5,220 nt of DNA from Thermotogae bacterium (GTDB lineage Bacteria > Thermotogota > Thermotogae > UBA12178): the NCBI GenBank assembly GCA_003641795.1, contig QNAP01000133.1, positions 1 to 5,220 of the forward strand, in the 5' to 3' direction. Within the stretch, counting starts at the first letter, position 1; each line of letters starts with the position of its first letter. Below, one piece after another: positions 1 through 5,110 of the stretch. The notes beneath the pieces are model-generated. The model was given only the letters and a program-made list of their open reading frames with translations. It made no database searches and was not told the origin of the DNA. The translations under genes were made by a program, and so were the position numbers.

Positions 1-28
1 AAGCTTGTCTTGCGAAGCGCCGAAGCGA

Positions 29-124
29 GCACTCATACAAACGGGCACCGAGCTACACGGATGTAGCGAGCATGAAGCTGAAACAGGATGTTGAATCTTC
101 ATGGCAGTGCCCGTTTGTGAGTGC
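29..124 (+). repeat. Left copy of a bulged-stem branched repeat element
   Basis: The two ends pair over a long stem: 29-35 with 118-124 (GCACTCA/TGAGTGC) and 38-48 with 107-117 (CAAACGGGCAC/GTGCCCGTTTG), separated by a two-base TA bulge at 36-37. Inside are two more perfect hairpins: 52-57 with 62-67 (GCTACA/TGTAGC, four-base loop) and 71-77 with 97-103 (CATGAAG/CTTCATG). Together they draw a three-way junction. A diverged copy lies in the opposite orientation at 240-314. Similarity between copies continues outward on the 5' side to about position 15, so this copy may reach beyond the window edge. It could be a structured non-coding RNA, a small non-autonomous mobile element, or a dispersed palindromic repeat; the sequence alone does not decide. 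Strand is given as the reading direction matched to the other copy and is arbitrary. Confidence 0.65.
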
Positions 125-133
125 GAGCAAGGA

Positions 134-171
134 AGAAAGCGGAGCACAACATGCTTTCTGCAATGTGAAAA
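134..171 (+). repeat. 38-base perfect inverted repeat, left arm
   Basis: Bases 134-171 are exactly the reverse complement of 388-425. The arm begins AGAAAGCGGAGCAC and ends TGCAATGTGAAAA. Perfect identity here contrasts with the diverged stem elements nearby, which suggests recent duplication or gene conversion of this module, or selection on it. It contains its own short stem, 134-140 with 153-159. Confidence 0.9.
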
Positions 172-198
172 AAGAAAAAAGGGAAGTGGAGAATCCCT
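167..198 (-). terminator. Possible minus-strand intrinsic terminator
   Basis: On the minus strand AGGGA (198-194 side) pairs with TCCCT (184-180), with a nine-base loop, followed at once by a T-rich tract covering 180-168 with a single C interruption. The stem is short (5 bp, with one wobble extension) but the T tract is strong. It could end transcripts coming through the operon and the repeat region, almost 400 bases after the last stop codon. It overlaps the long-range stem at 194-212, so the two pairings would compete. Confidence 0.35.
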
Positions 199-354
199 CA
201 CATTCACACAGCTTGCACTCGTTTTCTTCTTCGTTCACGTCCACAAAACGATCCACGCGAAGATTCAGCTTCCTGCTTCAGCATCCGTGCGGCTTCGAGG
301 TCGTTTTGTATGGATGCTCACTCAGCGCTCGTGAGGCTGTGTGATCGTGAGGGA
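194..354. repeat. Long-range inverted repeat enclosing the right bulged-stem copy
   Basis: 194-201 (TCCCTCAC) pairs with 347-354 and 204-212 (TCACACAGC) pairs with 336-344, with a two-by-two internal mismatch (202-203 against 345-346). This makes a 17-bp stem enclosing the element at 240-314 and a small hairpin, 317-321 with 331-335 (CTCAC/GTGAG). It is itself nested inside the 38-base inverted repeat at 134-171 and 388-425, so the region could fold into one extended branched structure. Confidence 0.6.
240..314 (-). repeat. Right copy of the bulged-stem element, inverted and diverged
   Basis: Read on the minus strand this matches 29-124. The core at 285-259 agrees with 74-100 at 23 of 27 bases, and CACGGATG and CATACAAA are shared as well. 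It folds with the same outline: 240-243 with 311-314 (TCCA/TGGA) and 244-251 with 301-308 (CAAAACGA/TCGTTTTG), again with an unpaired TA (309-310) at the same place in the stem. Inside, 258-262 can pair with 293-297 (CGAAG/CTTCG). It lacks about a dozen bases corresponding to part of the left copy's first inner hairpin. The stem bases differ from the left copy on both sides yet still pair. Confidence 0.6.
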
Positions 355-387
355 TGCTGTTAAGCGATTCATGTGAAGAGACAGAGG

Positions 388-436
388 TTTTCACATTGCA
401 GAAAGCATGTTGTGCTCCGCTTTCTGCAATGTGAAA
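388..436 (-). repeat. 38-base inverted repeat, right arm, within a perfect 18-bp hairpin
   Basis: Bases 388-425 are the reverse complement of 134-171. In addition, 389-406 (TTTCACATTGCAGAAAGC) pairs perfectly with 419-436, leaving a 12-base loop at 407-418. The hairpin is followed by no T-run on either strand, so it does not look like an intrinsic terminator. A competing 7-bp pairing exists between 371-377 (ATGTGAA) and 390-396 (TTCACAT). Confidence 0.9.
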
Positions 437-565
437 TAAAAAGGGAGGATGAAAATACCAACTCGGCACCTGTGATGCTATGGGATCTTAAACACTTCAT
501 AAAGCGCTAAAGCGGACGATGAGAAAAGAAAAGCGCGTCCGATCTCACGGCCTCTCTTCTAATTC
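437..565. other. Intergenic stretch downstream of the operon, little recognisable
   Basis: This stretch sits between the repeat cluster and the stop of the M50 gene. The only structure I see is a weak hairpin, 513-518 (CGGACG) with 536-541 (CGTCCG), loop 17 bases, without a following T-run. I see no promoter or gene that I would defend. Together with 1-436 it forms the non-coding left end of the window. Confidence 0.5.
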
Positions 566-1189
566 TCATCCTCCCGCGATCTTGCTGGTAAGCTCGCTTA
601 AAAACACCGTCACGGGATGCATGAGAAACGCGGGTATACGGAGTATGATCAACACCACGGCAAGAAGAATGCCATAAACTTCGTATTTAGCGTACCAACC
701 CATGTACTCCTCTGGTACCAAAGCCAACATGATCTTGGCACCATCCATGGGTGGTATGGGAAAAAGATTGAAAAGACCAAACCCTACACTCGATCGAGCC
801 ACGAAGAGGATGAAAGCCATCGGGTAGCTGTTTGCAAGCAGGATTGATTTCAATCTGAAGTAAAGGATGTAAAAAACTACACCCAAAAGGACATTGGACA
901 CCGGCCCCAAAAGGGCGACAAGAATGGTATCTCTCACTGGGTGCTTGAACTTCCATTTGTTCACTGGAATGGGTCTCGTCCAGCCGTAACCGAAGAGTAC
1001 GAAAGCAACGCTGCCTACGGGATCTAAATGGCTCAAGGGGTTCCACTTCAATCTTCCAGCCCTCTCGCCCGTGTCATCACCCAACATTCTTGCCACGATG
1101 CCATGAGGATACTCGTGCACAGTGGTAACCAACAAAAGTGCCGGCAGGGAAAGCTTCAAAGTGTCGAGCAAATTCCACAAAAGCTTCAT
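566..1189 (-). CDS. Membrane-embedded zinc metalloprotease, M50 family (short site-2-protease-like)
   Basis: A 207-residue polytopic membrane protein of the compact M50 group found in many bacteria and archaea. The zinc-binding helix carries HEYPH at 25-29 (HExxH: H25, E26, H29) in the first hydrophobic segment (about 8-24). It is followed by the family landmarks GRLKWNPLSHLDPVG (45-59), WTRPIPVN (70-77), a GPVSN turn at 95-99 within the second hydrophobic segment (about 88-112), and NLFPIPPMDG at 141-150, where D149 would be the third zinc ligand. A further hydrophobic stretch lies at about 170-190. There is no PDZ domain, unlike RseP/RasP. Such enzymes cut substrates inside the membrane, but the substrate of this short group is not known and nothing here reveals it. 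The ATG at 1189 overlaps the rsmI stop, with GAGGGG at 1195-1200 five bases upstream. It is the last gene of the operon before the repeat-rich region. Confidence 0.92.
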   Translation of the reverse strand: MKLLWNLLDTLKLSLPALLLVTTVHEYPHGIVARMLGDDTGERAGRLKWNPLSHLDPVGSVAFVLFGYGWTRPIPVNKWKFKHPVRDTILVALLGPVSNVLLGVVFYILYFRLKSILLANSYPMAFILFVARSSVGFGLFNLFPIPPMDGAKIMLALVPEEYMGWYAKYEVYGILLAVVLIILRIPAFLMHPVTVFLSELTSKIAGG

Positions 1190-1878
1190 GGTGTCCCCTC
1201 ATTCGAAATAACCACGGTGATCTCACCCTTCACTTCGTCGCCGAGTCTTTGAAGGACCTCACTCACACGCCCCCGAATGTATTCCTCGTGAAGCTTCGTC
1301 ATTTCCCGAGCCACAAAGATTTCTCTATTACCCATGATTTCAAGGACGTCTTTCAGTGTTTCCTTTATCCTCTGAGGTGACTCATAAAAAACGATGGTGC
1401 GGCGTTCGTCCTTAAGGGATCTGAGCAATTTCCTTCTCGATCTGCCTCGAGGCATGAAGCCCTCGAAAACGAATCGAGATCCAGAAAATCCGCTTGCAGC
1501 AAGTGCTGCGGTGACGGCACTCGGACCGGGAATAACCTGGACAGGTATTGCTTCTCTCCAACAAGCCGCTACCAGTTGGTGTCCAGGATCTGAGATCACT
1601 GGCATGCCCGCATCACTCACTAATGCCACCATTTTCCCCTTACGAAGCTCCCTTAAAATCCTTGGTATTTGGCGAAGCACATTGTGCTCGTTCAAAGTCC
1701 ACAACTCTTTCCGCCCGAGGTTCAAAAGATTCAACAATTTGATGGTCACTCGCTTATCTTCAGCCAAGATCGCGTCCGCACTTTTGATCACTTCGAGTGC
1801 CCTCTGTGTGATGTCCTTCAAATTTCCTATGGGGGTACCCACAATGAAAAGGGTCCCCAAGCTACGTTGGTCATCCAC
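1186..1878 (-). CDS. rsmI: RsmI, 16S rRNA (cytidine-1402 2'-O) methyltransferase
   Basis: A SAM-dependent tetrapyrrole-methylase-fold enzyme. RsmI methylates the ribose 2'-OH of C1402 in 16S rRNA at the decoding centre, alongside RsmH, which methylates N4 of the same base. Motifs from GTG at 1878: VGTPIGNLKD (13-22), AEDKR (39-43, usually AEDTR), VSDAGMPVISDPG (87-99), IPGPSAVTAALAASG (116-130), FVFEGFMPR (136-144), FYESPQRI (164-171), and REMTKLHEE (191-199, usually RELTKLHEE). At 230 residues it is shorter than the Escherichia coli enzyme (286 as I recall); the missing part is the small C-terminal domain after the catalytic core. Start: GTG at 1878 has a GGGAGG-type site at 1889-1894, about ten bases upstream. 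TTG at 1860 would begin nearer the usual N terminus but has a poorer site. The stop TGA overlaps the next gene's ATG in an ATGA junction. Confidence 0.94.
   Translation of the reverse strand: MDDQRSLGTLFIVGTPIGNLKDITQRALEVIKSADAILAEDKRVTIKLLNLLNLGRKELWTLNEHNVLRQIPRILRELRKGKMVALVSDAGMPVISDPGHQLVAACWREAIPVQVIPGPSAVTAALAASGFSGSRFVFEGFMPRGRSRRKLLRSLKDERRTIVFYESPQRIKETLKDVLEIMGNREIFVAREMTKLHEEYIRGRVSEVLQRLGDEVKGEITVVISNEGTP
1195..1200 (-). promoter_or_regulatory. Ribosome binding site of the M50 protease gene
   Basis: GAGGGG on the minus strand, five bases from the ATG at 1189 and inside the last codons of rsmI. With the ATGA stop/start junction it indicates translational coupling. Confidence 0.65.
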
Positions 1879-2677
1879 TCGCTATATCCCTCCCACTTTC
1901 CAAAGAAATCGCGAAGCGCTCTCTCAAAACTTCAGCACGCTTCGACAGTTCGTCAGGTAGGGAAGCGACCACCTCTACATGCACTCCCAGTACCTCCTTT
2001 ATCGATTTTTTCAACGCCTCGGCAAAGTTCGTTAAGGAAGGTCTCTCGTGCAAAATTTCTGAAAGTGTTATCACTCGTTCCTCTAGAACCAGCTTTTCGA
2101 CAGTTGGGTCCTTGAAGCAGTGACTGTAGGTTTCCAAATCCAAGGTGTACGGAATGGAACCGTGTTGTAGTACGTGATGTTCGCCTCTGTACTGCGCACT
2201 TCCAACAAGCTTTCGTCTATCTACGGAAATTTCATAAAGGGAAGGAGCCCCGTAGCAAGCTTGCAAATTTTCTCGACTCCTTGACCTTTCCAAATCGGCT
2301 CCGACTACACCCAATCTTTTCAGTGTTGACAACAGAATGGAAGCTATCACCTTGTAAGTTTGGATTGTTCCTCTCTTCACCCAATCGATGCTCCTTCGAA
2401 GCGCAAAAGCGTAGGTTATCTCGTCGTCGTGCAGAACCGCTCTTCCACCTGTAGGGCGTCTCACCACAGGTATCTGGTTCTCAACGATGAAGTCACCGTT
2501 GAGTCTCGATAATCTCTGCACACGACCGATAGAGAGCGTCGTTCTACTCCATCCGTAAAGCCTCACGCATGGAGGCAGTATGCCCGACCCCACCATGTTG
2601 GCCATACTGAAATCCAAAGCCATGTTGAAATCACCGGGGTGAGACTTATCAACCAGCAGAATGAAGCAATCGCTCAC
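1871..2677 (-). CDS. lipM: Lipoate-assembly acyltransferase, probably octanoyltransferase LipM (lipoate-protein ligase A superfamily)
   Basis: Member of the biotin/lipoate ligase fold family (COG0095). Numbered from GTG at 2677 (268 residues): NMALD at 18-22, RLYGWSRTTLSIGR at 39-52 (family pattern RxYxWxxPxxSxGR), VRRPTGGRAVLHDDEITYAF at 72-91 (the RR.TGG.AV.H signature), then C141-YGAPSLYEISV, RKLVGSAQYR at 155-164 with the conserved lysine K156, and LQHGSIPY at 170-177. The cysteine before the PS.YE motif corresponds to the catalytic Cys150 that I recall for Bacillus subtilis LipM, an octanoyl-ACP to GcvH octanoyltransferase. The length fits LipM (about 278) rather than LplA, which carries an extra C-terminal domain. 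A LipL-like amidotransferase or a small lipoate ligase remains possible. Start: GTG at 2677 follows GGTGA at 2682-2686, which contains the murC stop codon. ATG at 2695 would overlap murC by 14 bases and lacks a clear ribosome site. The end overlaps rsmI by 8 bases. Confidence 0.8.
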   Translation of the reverse strand: MSDCFILLVDKSHPGDFNMALDFSMANMVGSGILPPCVRLYGWSRTTLSIGRVQRLSRLNGDFIVENQIPVVRRPTGGRAVLHDDEITYAFALRRSIDWVKRGTIQTYKVIASILLSTLKRLGVVGADLERSRSRENLQACYGAPSLYEISVDRRKLVGSAQYRGEHHVLQHGSIPYTLDLETYSHCFKDPTVEKLVLEERVITLSEILHERPSLTNFAEALKKSIKEVLGVHVEVVASLPDELSKRAEVLRERFAISLESGRDIASG

Positions 2678-2681
2678 CTTA

Positions 2682-2686
2682 TCACC
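2682..2686 (-). promoter_or_regulatory. Ribosome binding site of lipM containing the murC stop codon
   Basis: GGTGA on the minus strand, where TGA is the murC stop. It is four bases from the GTG at 2677. Aligned as the 3' half of GGAGGTGA, this spacing equals about seven bases from a GGAGG core, so it is well placed. It suggests ribosomes ending on murC reinitiate on lipM. Confidence 0.55.
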
Positions 2687-4037
2687 AGAAGCCATCCAAC
2701 AGCGCTCTGGCAACCTCGGTAATATCGCCGGCTCCAAGGAAGAGCAACACGGTCTCCTTGTAGCTTTTTGCGACACCCAGAACGTCCCATTTATCTGAGT
2801 GGTGAGTTGCTCTCACGCCGAGTTCCCGTAACTTCTCAACGATTTCTTCTTCACTGACACCTCTTATCTCCGCCTCGTAAGCGTCGTAAATGGGAACCAC
2901 ATGAACTTCATCAGCATGGCGAAGCGAGTTGGCGAAGCGACCGTTCTCTCTTGCAAGGCGAGTATATCGATGAGGTTGAAAGAAAACGACGAGCCTTTTG
3001 GAACCGTACACTTCTCTGGCAGTCAGCAAAGTTTTCTCGATCTCTTCAGGTGTGTGCGCGTAATCTTCTATCAATACGTTTTCCTTCTCATCGCTCCTAA
3101 GAAGCTGGAAACGGCGCTCAACCGGTCTGAAATCCTCAAGCGATTCCACGATGTCCGCGGGATACTCCAAGATCAAAAGTGCACCCAACGCAGCAAGGGC
3201 ATTGTAAATGTTGTGCACCCCTGGAATCCGAAGCTGGAAAGTTCTCTCTTTTCCCATCCAGCTGAACCTCGCAATCTGTGTCTTCCCATGAACCTGCCGA
3301 TCTACCAAACGGATATGAGACCTCTGAGCGCTCCCAAAAAAGAGGACACGTTTCTTTTCAAATTTTGTTTTCATCATTCCAAGGGCGATATCGGCCACCT
3401 CTTCGTCTGCAAAAATAACCACACCCGTTCGTGCGTTTTCCATGAAAGAAGCGAAGGAGCGTATCAAATTAGAGAATTCGTTGTCGTAATGTTCCAAATG
3501 ATCTGGTCTTATATTCGTCACCACAGACACCAGGGTGGAAGTATCCCGGAAGTAACCATCACTTTCATCGATCTCTGCTACTGTAAGATCGTCCCCATTG
3601 CGGTAGTTCCCATGTTGAAGCATCGGATGGACGCCTCCGAGGAAAACTGTAGGATTCATGCCAGCATTCAGCAACATGTGAGAAACCATAGCGGTGGTGG
3701 TGGTCTTGCCATCCGTACCGGTGACACCTATGGTTCTTCTCGCCTTCAAAACTTCGTTCAGCACTTCCATGCGACGCTTGACGGGGACTCCTTCACTCAG
3801 CGCTCTCGAAACCTCGGGGTTTTCTTGTTTCACCGCAGAGGACATGATCAAAACATCCGGATCGTGCCAGTTAGACCAATTGTGACCTTTAAAAACCTCC
3901 ACGCCACACGATTTCAAATAACGTACCCTCTCGTTCTCTTCTAGATTCGATCCGTAGATCTCATGACCTTCACATTTCAAGTGAAGAGCAAGAGAACTCA
4001 TGCCAATGCCACCTATACCCACTAAGTGGTACAACAT
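2682..4037 (-). CDS. murC: MurC, UDP-N-acetylmuramate--L-alanine ligase
   Basis: MurC is the cytoplasmic ATP-dependent ligase that adds the first amino acid, L-alanine, to UDP-MurNAc. The 451 residues show the three Mur-ligase domains: an N-terminal UDP-binding Rossmann part with GIGGIGMS (7-14) and MSSAV (65-69); a central ATPase with P-loop TGTDGKTTTT (106-115), DESDGYF (157-163) and PDHLEHYD (178-185); and a C-terminal part with IPGVHNIYNALAA (271-283), VERRF (306-310), DYAHTP (325-330), FQPHRYTR (353-360) and GAGD (434-437). Most MurCs read GTHGKTTT in the P-loop and DYGHHP in the C-terminal domain; the D and A/T versions here are what I recall from Thermotoga maritima MurC. The GIGGIGM N terminus and the PHRYTR block favour MurC over MurD, MurE or MurF. 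The ATG start has GGAGGTG at 4046-4052, eight bases upstream, inside the end of murG. No murB or ftsQ follows. Confidence 0.96.
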   Translation of the reverse strand: MLYHLVGIGGIGMSSLALHLKCEGHEIYGSNLEENERVRYLKSCGVEVFKGHNWSNWHDPDVLIMSSAVKQENPEVSRALSEGVPVKRRMEVLNEVLKARRTIGVTGTDGKTTTTAMVSHMLLNAGMNPTVFLGGVHPMLQHGNYRNGDDLTVAEIDESDGYFRDTSTLVSVVTNIRPDHLEHYDNEFSNLIRSFASFMENARTGVVIFADEEVADIALGMMKTKFEKKRVLFFGSAQRSHIRLVDRQVHGKTQIARFSWMGKERTFQLRIPGVHNIYNALAALGALLILEYPADIVESLEDFRPVERRFQLLRSDEKENVLIEDYAHTPEEIEKTLLTAREVYGSKRLVVFFQPHRYTRLARENGRFANSLRHADEVHVVPIYDAYEAEIRGVSEEEIVEKLRELGVRATHHSDKWDVLGVAKSYKETVLLFLGAGDITEVARALLDGFW

Positions 4038-5110
4038 TTAGACTGCACCTCCGGTATGCCGGACAAGATCTTCTCTACTATCTCGCCGGAACTCAACGCT
4101 GGTTTACGTCCACTTTCTAAGAGTTTCACCAGTTCCAGAGCCACTCTATCTGCGGAAGCTTCTTTCTCTCTTAACACACATGCATTCCCCATTTTTTGCA
4201 GGAACTCCGCATTCTGAAGCTGATGCCCTTCTGCAGCTCCTTCCCAAGGTATCACCACTGCTGGCACTCCGCTGACATACAATTCCCAGATGGTCGTGGC
4301 ACCACCTCGCGTCACAGCTGCATCCACGATCCTCATCAAATCAGGGACTTCTTCCAAATAGTCGAACGCAATCACGTTTGGATGACGACCGAGCTTCTCA
4401 GTCCATCTTCCCGATCCTGTCAGTACAATCAATTGCGCTTGTATTCTATCATGTACCTCTTCAACCAAGTGATTCAAAAAATCCGAACCTTTGCTCCCGC
4501 CCATCACAAGGATCTTTGGCTTCTCTTCACCTATTCCCAGTTTTTCCGCAAACCTCTTGAGATCCTCTCCAACCAATCTCGGTCTTCTGACGGGGTTCCC
4601 TGTCACAAGAGCTTTCTCTCTGTACCTTTTCGGAACCGTGCGTAATGATTCAGGAAAACTGAGAAAGATTCTTTTCGCAAATCTCAAAGCGAAACGATTT
4701 GCCACACCGATGATACTGTTCTGTTCATGAAGATACACGGGCACTTTCAAAAGCCAGGCTGCAACTGCGACTGGTCCAGTAATGTACCCCCCCGTGCAAA
4801 AGACACAATCGGGTTGGAAGCTTCTGATCTTCTGCATGGCTTCAATCACTGCAGGTACTGTAGAAAAGAAAACCCTAAGGTTCCTCACACTCACCAGGGG
4901 TCGGTAGAGTCCTTTCACTCTCAAAGGCGCGGTGTGTATCCATGGAAATCGGGCGGGAATGATTCTCTCTTCGATCTTTCCCGGGTTGACGAAATAGAGT
5001 GCTTCCAGTCGACAACAACGTGTTATTTCTTCGATGATTGACACGATTGGATTGACATGTCCAGCGGTCCCTCCGCCCGCAAACACCATCCGAAGCGAAC
5101 GTTCATCCAC
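4022..5110 (-). CDS. murG: MurG, UDP-GlcNAc transferase forming lipid II
   Basis: MurG transfers N-acetylglucosamine from UDP-GlcNAc to lipid I (undecaprenyl-PP-MurNAc-pentapeptide) on the cytoplasmic face of the membrane, giving lipid II. It is a GT-B fold glycosyltransferase. Visible motifs, numbered from the GTG at 5110: glycine-rich GGGTAGH at about 12-18 near the N terminus, GGYITGP at about 107-113, HEQNSIIGVANR at about 128-139, GNPVR at about 171-175, MGGSKGS at about 203-209 starting the C-terminal domain, TRGGATTIWE at about 267-276 and the GHQLQNA donor-binding region at about 295-301. Length of 362 residues is normal. Start choice: GTG at 5110 has GGGTGA (5116-5121) five bases upstream. 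A GTG at 5119 would add three residues but lies inside that site, and an ATG at 5089 has no ribosome site. The gene ends inside murC (16-base overlap). Identification is certain; the exact start is not. Confidence 0.96.
   Translation of the reverse strand: MDERSLRMVFAGGGTAGHVNPIVSIIEEITRCCRLEALYFVNPGKIEERIIPARFPWIHTAPLRVKGLYRPLVSVRNLRVFFSTVPAVIEAMQKIRSFQPDCVFCTGGYITGPVAVAAWLLKVPVYLHEQNSIIGVANRFALRFAKRIFLSFPESLRTVPKRYREKALVTGNPVRRPRLVGEDLKRFAEKLGIGEEKPKILVMGGSKGSDFLNHLVEEVHDRIQAQLIVLTGSGRWTEKLGRHPNVIAFDYLEEVPDLMRIVDAAVTRGGATTIWELYVSGVPAVVIPWEGAAEGHQLQNAEFLQKMGNACVLREKEASADRVALELVKLLESGRKPALSSGEIVEKILSGIPEVQSKCCTT
4046..4052 (-). promoter_or_regulatory. Ribosome binding site of murC
   Basis: GGAGGTG on the minus strand, eight bases before the murC ATG at 4037 and inside the murG reading frame. 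It is a near-perfect match to the 16S anti-Shine-Dalgarno complement and fixes the murC start with confidence. Confidence 0.85.

Noticed and set aside
1..6. AAGCTT (HindIII) at the first base, suggesting a cloned fragment end
   Set aside because: The same site occurs elsewhere in the window and the right end shows no matching site; it says nothing about biology.
29..124. tRNA-like cloverleaf
   Set aside because: The branched fold lacks a seven-base acceptor stem, a T-arm motif and an anticodon arm, and the closing stem is too long.
72..344. Plus-strand reading frame of 90 codons across the repeats, and a minus-strand frame at 53-256 with a CKLCEC motif
   Set aside because: Both run through the inverted repeats and show no ribosome binding site or domain. 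The peptide similarity between repeat copies (KLKQDVESS and LKQEAESS) breaks down after ESS, while stem pairing is kept. Coding remains a minor alternative.
134..436. CRISPR array
   Set aside because: There are only two copies of the repeat, in opposite orientation, with no regular spacers.
278..469. Minus-strand frame of 63 codons containing SGAQHAFCNVK, also seen in the plus-strand frame at 72-344
   Set aside because: The shared peptide is explained by the 38-base inverted repeat being read in the same frame on opposite strands; there is no other protein-like feature.
513..541. Intrinsic terminator just after the M50 gene
   Set aside because: The 6-bp stem has a 17-base loop and no T-run after it on the minus strand.
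2901..3944. Long plus-strand open frame antisense to murC (347 codons)
   Set aside because: It lies wholly within murC, whose motifs are certain; the translated sequence shows no domain and is a shadow.
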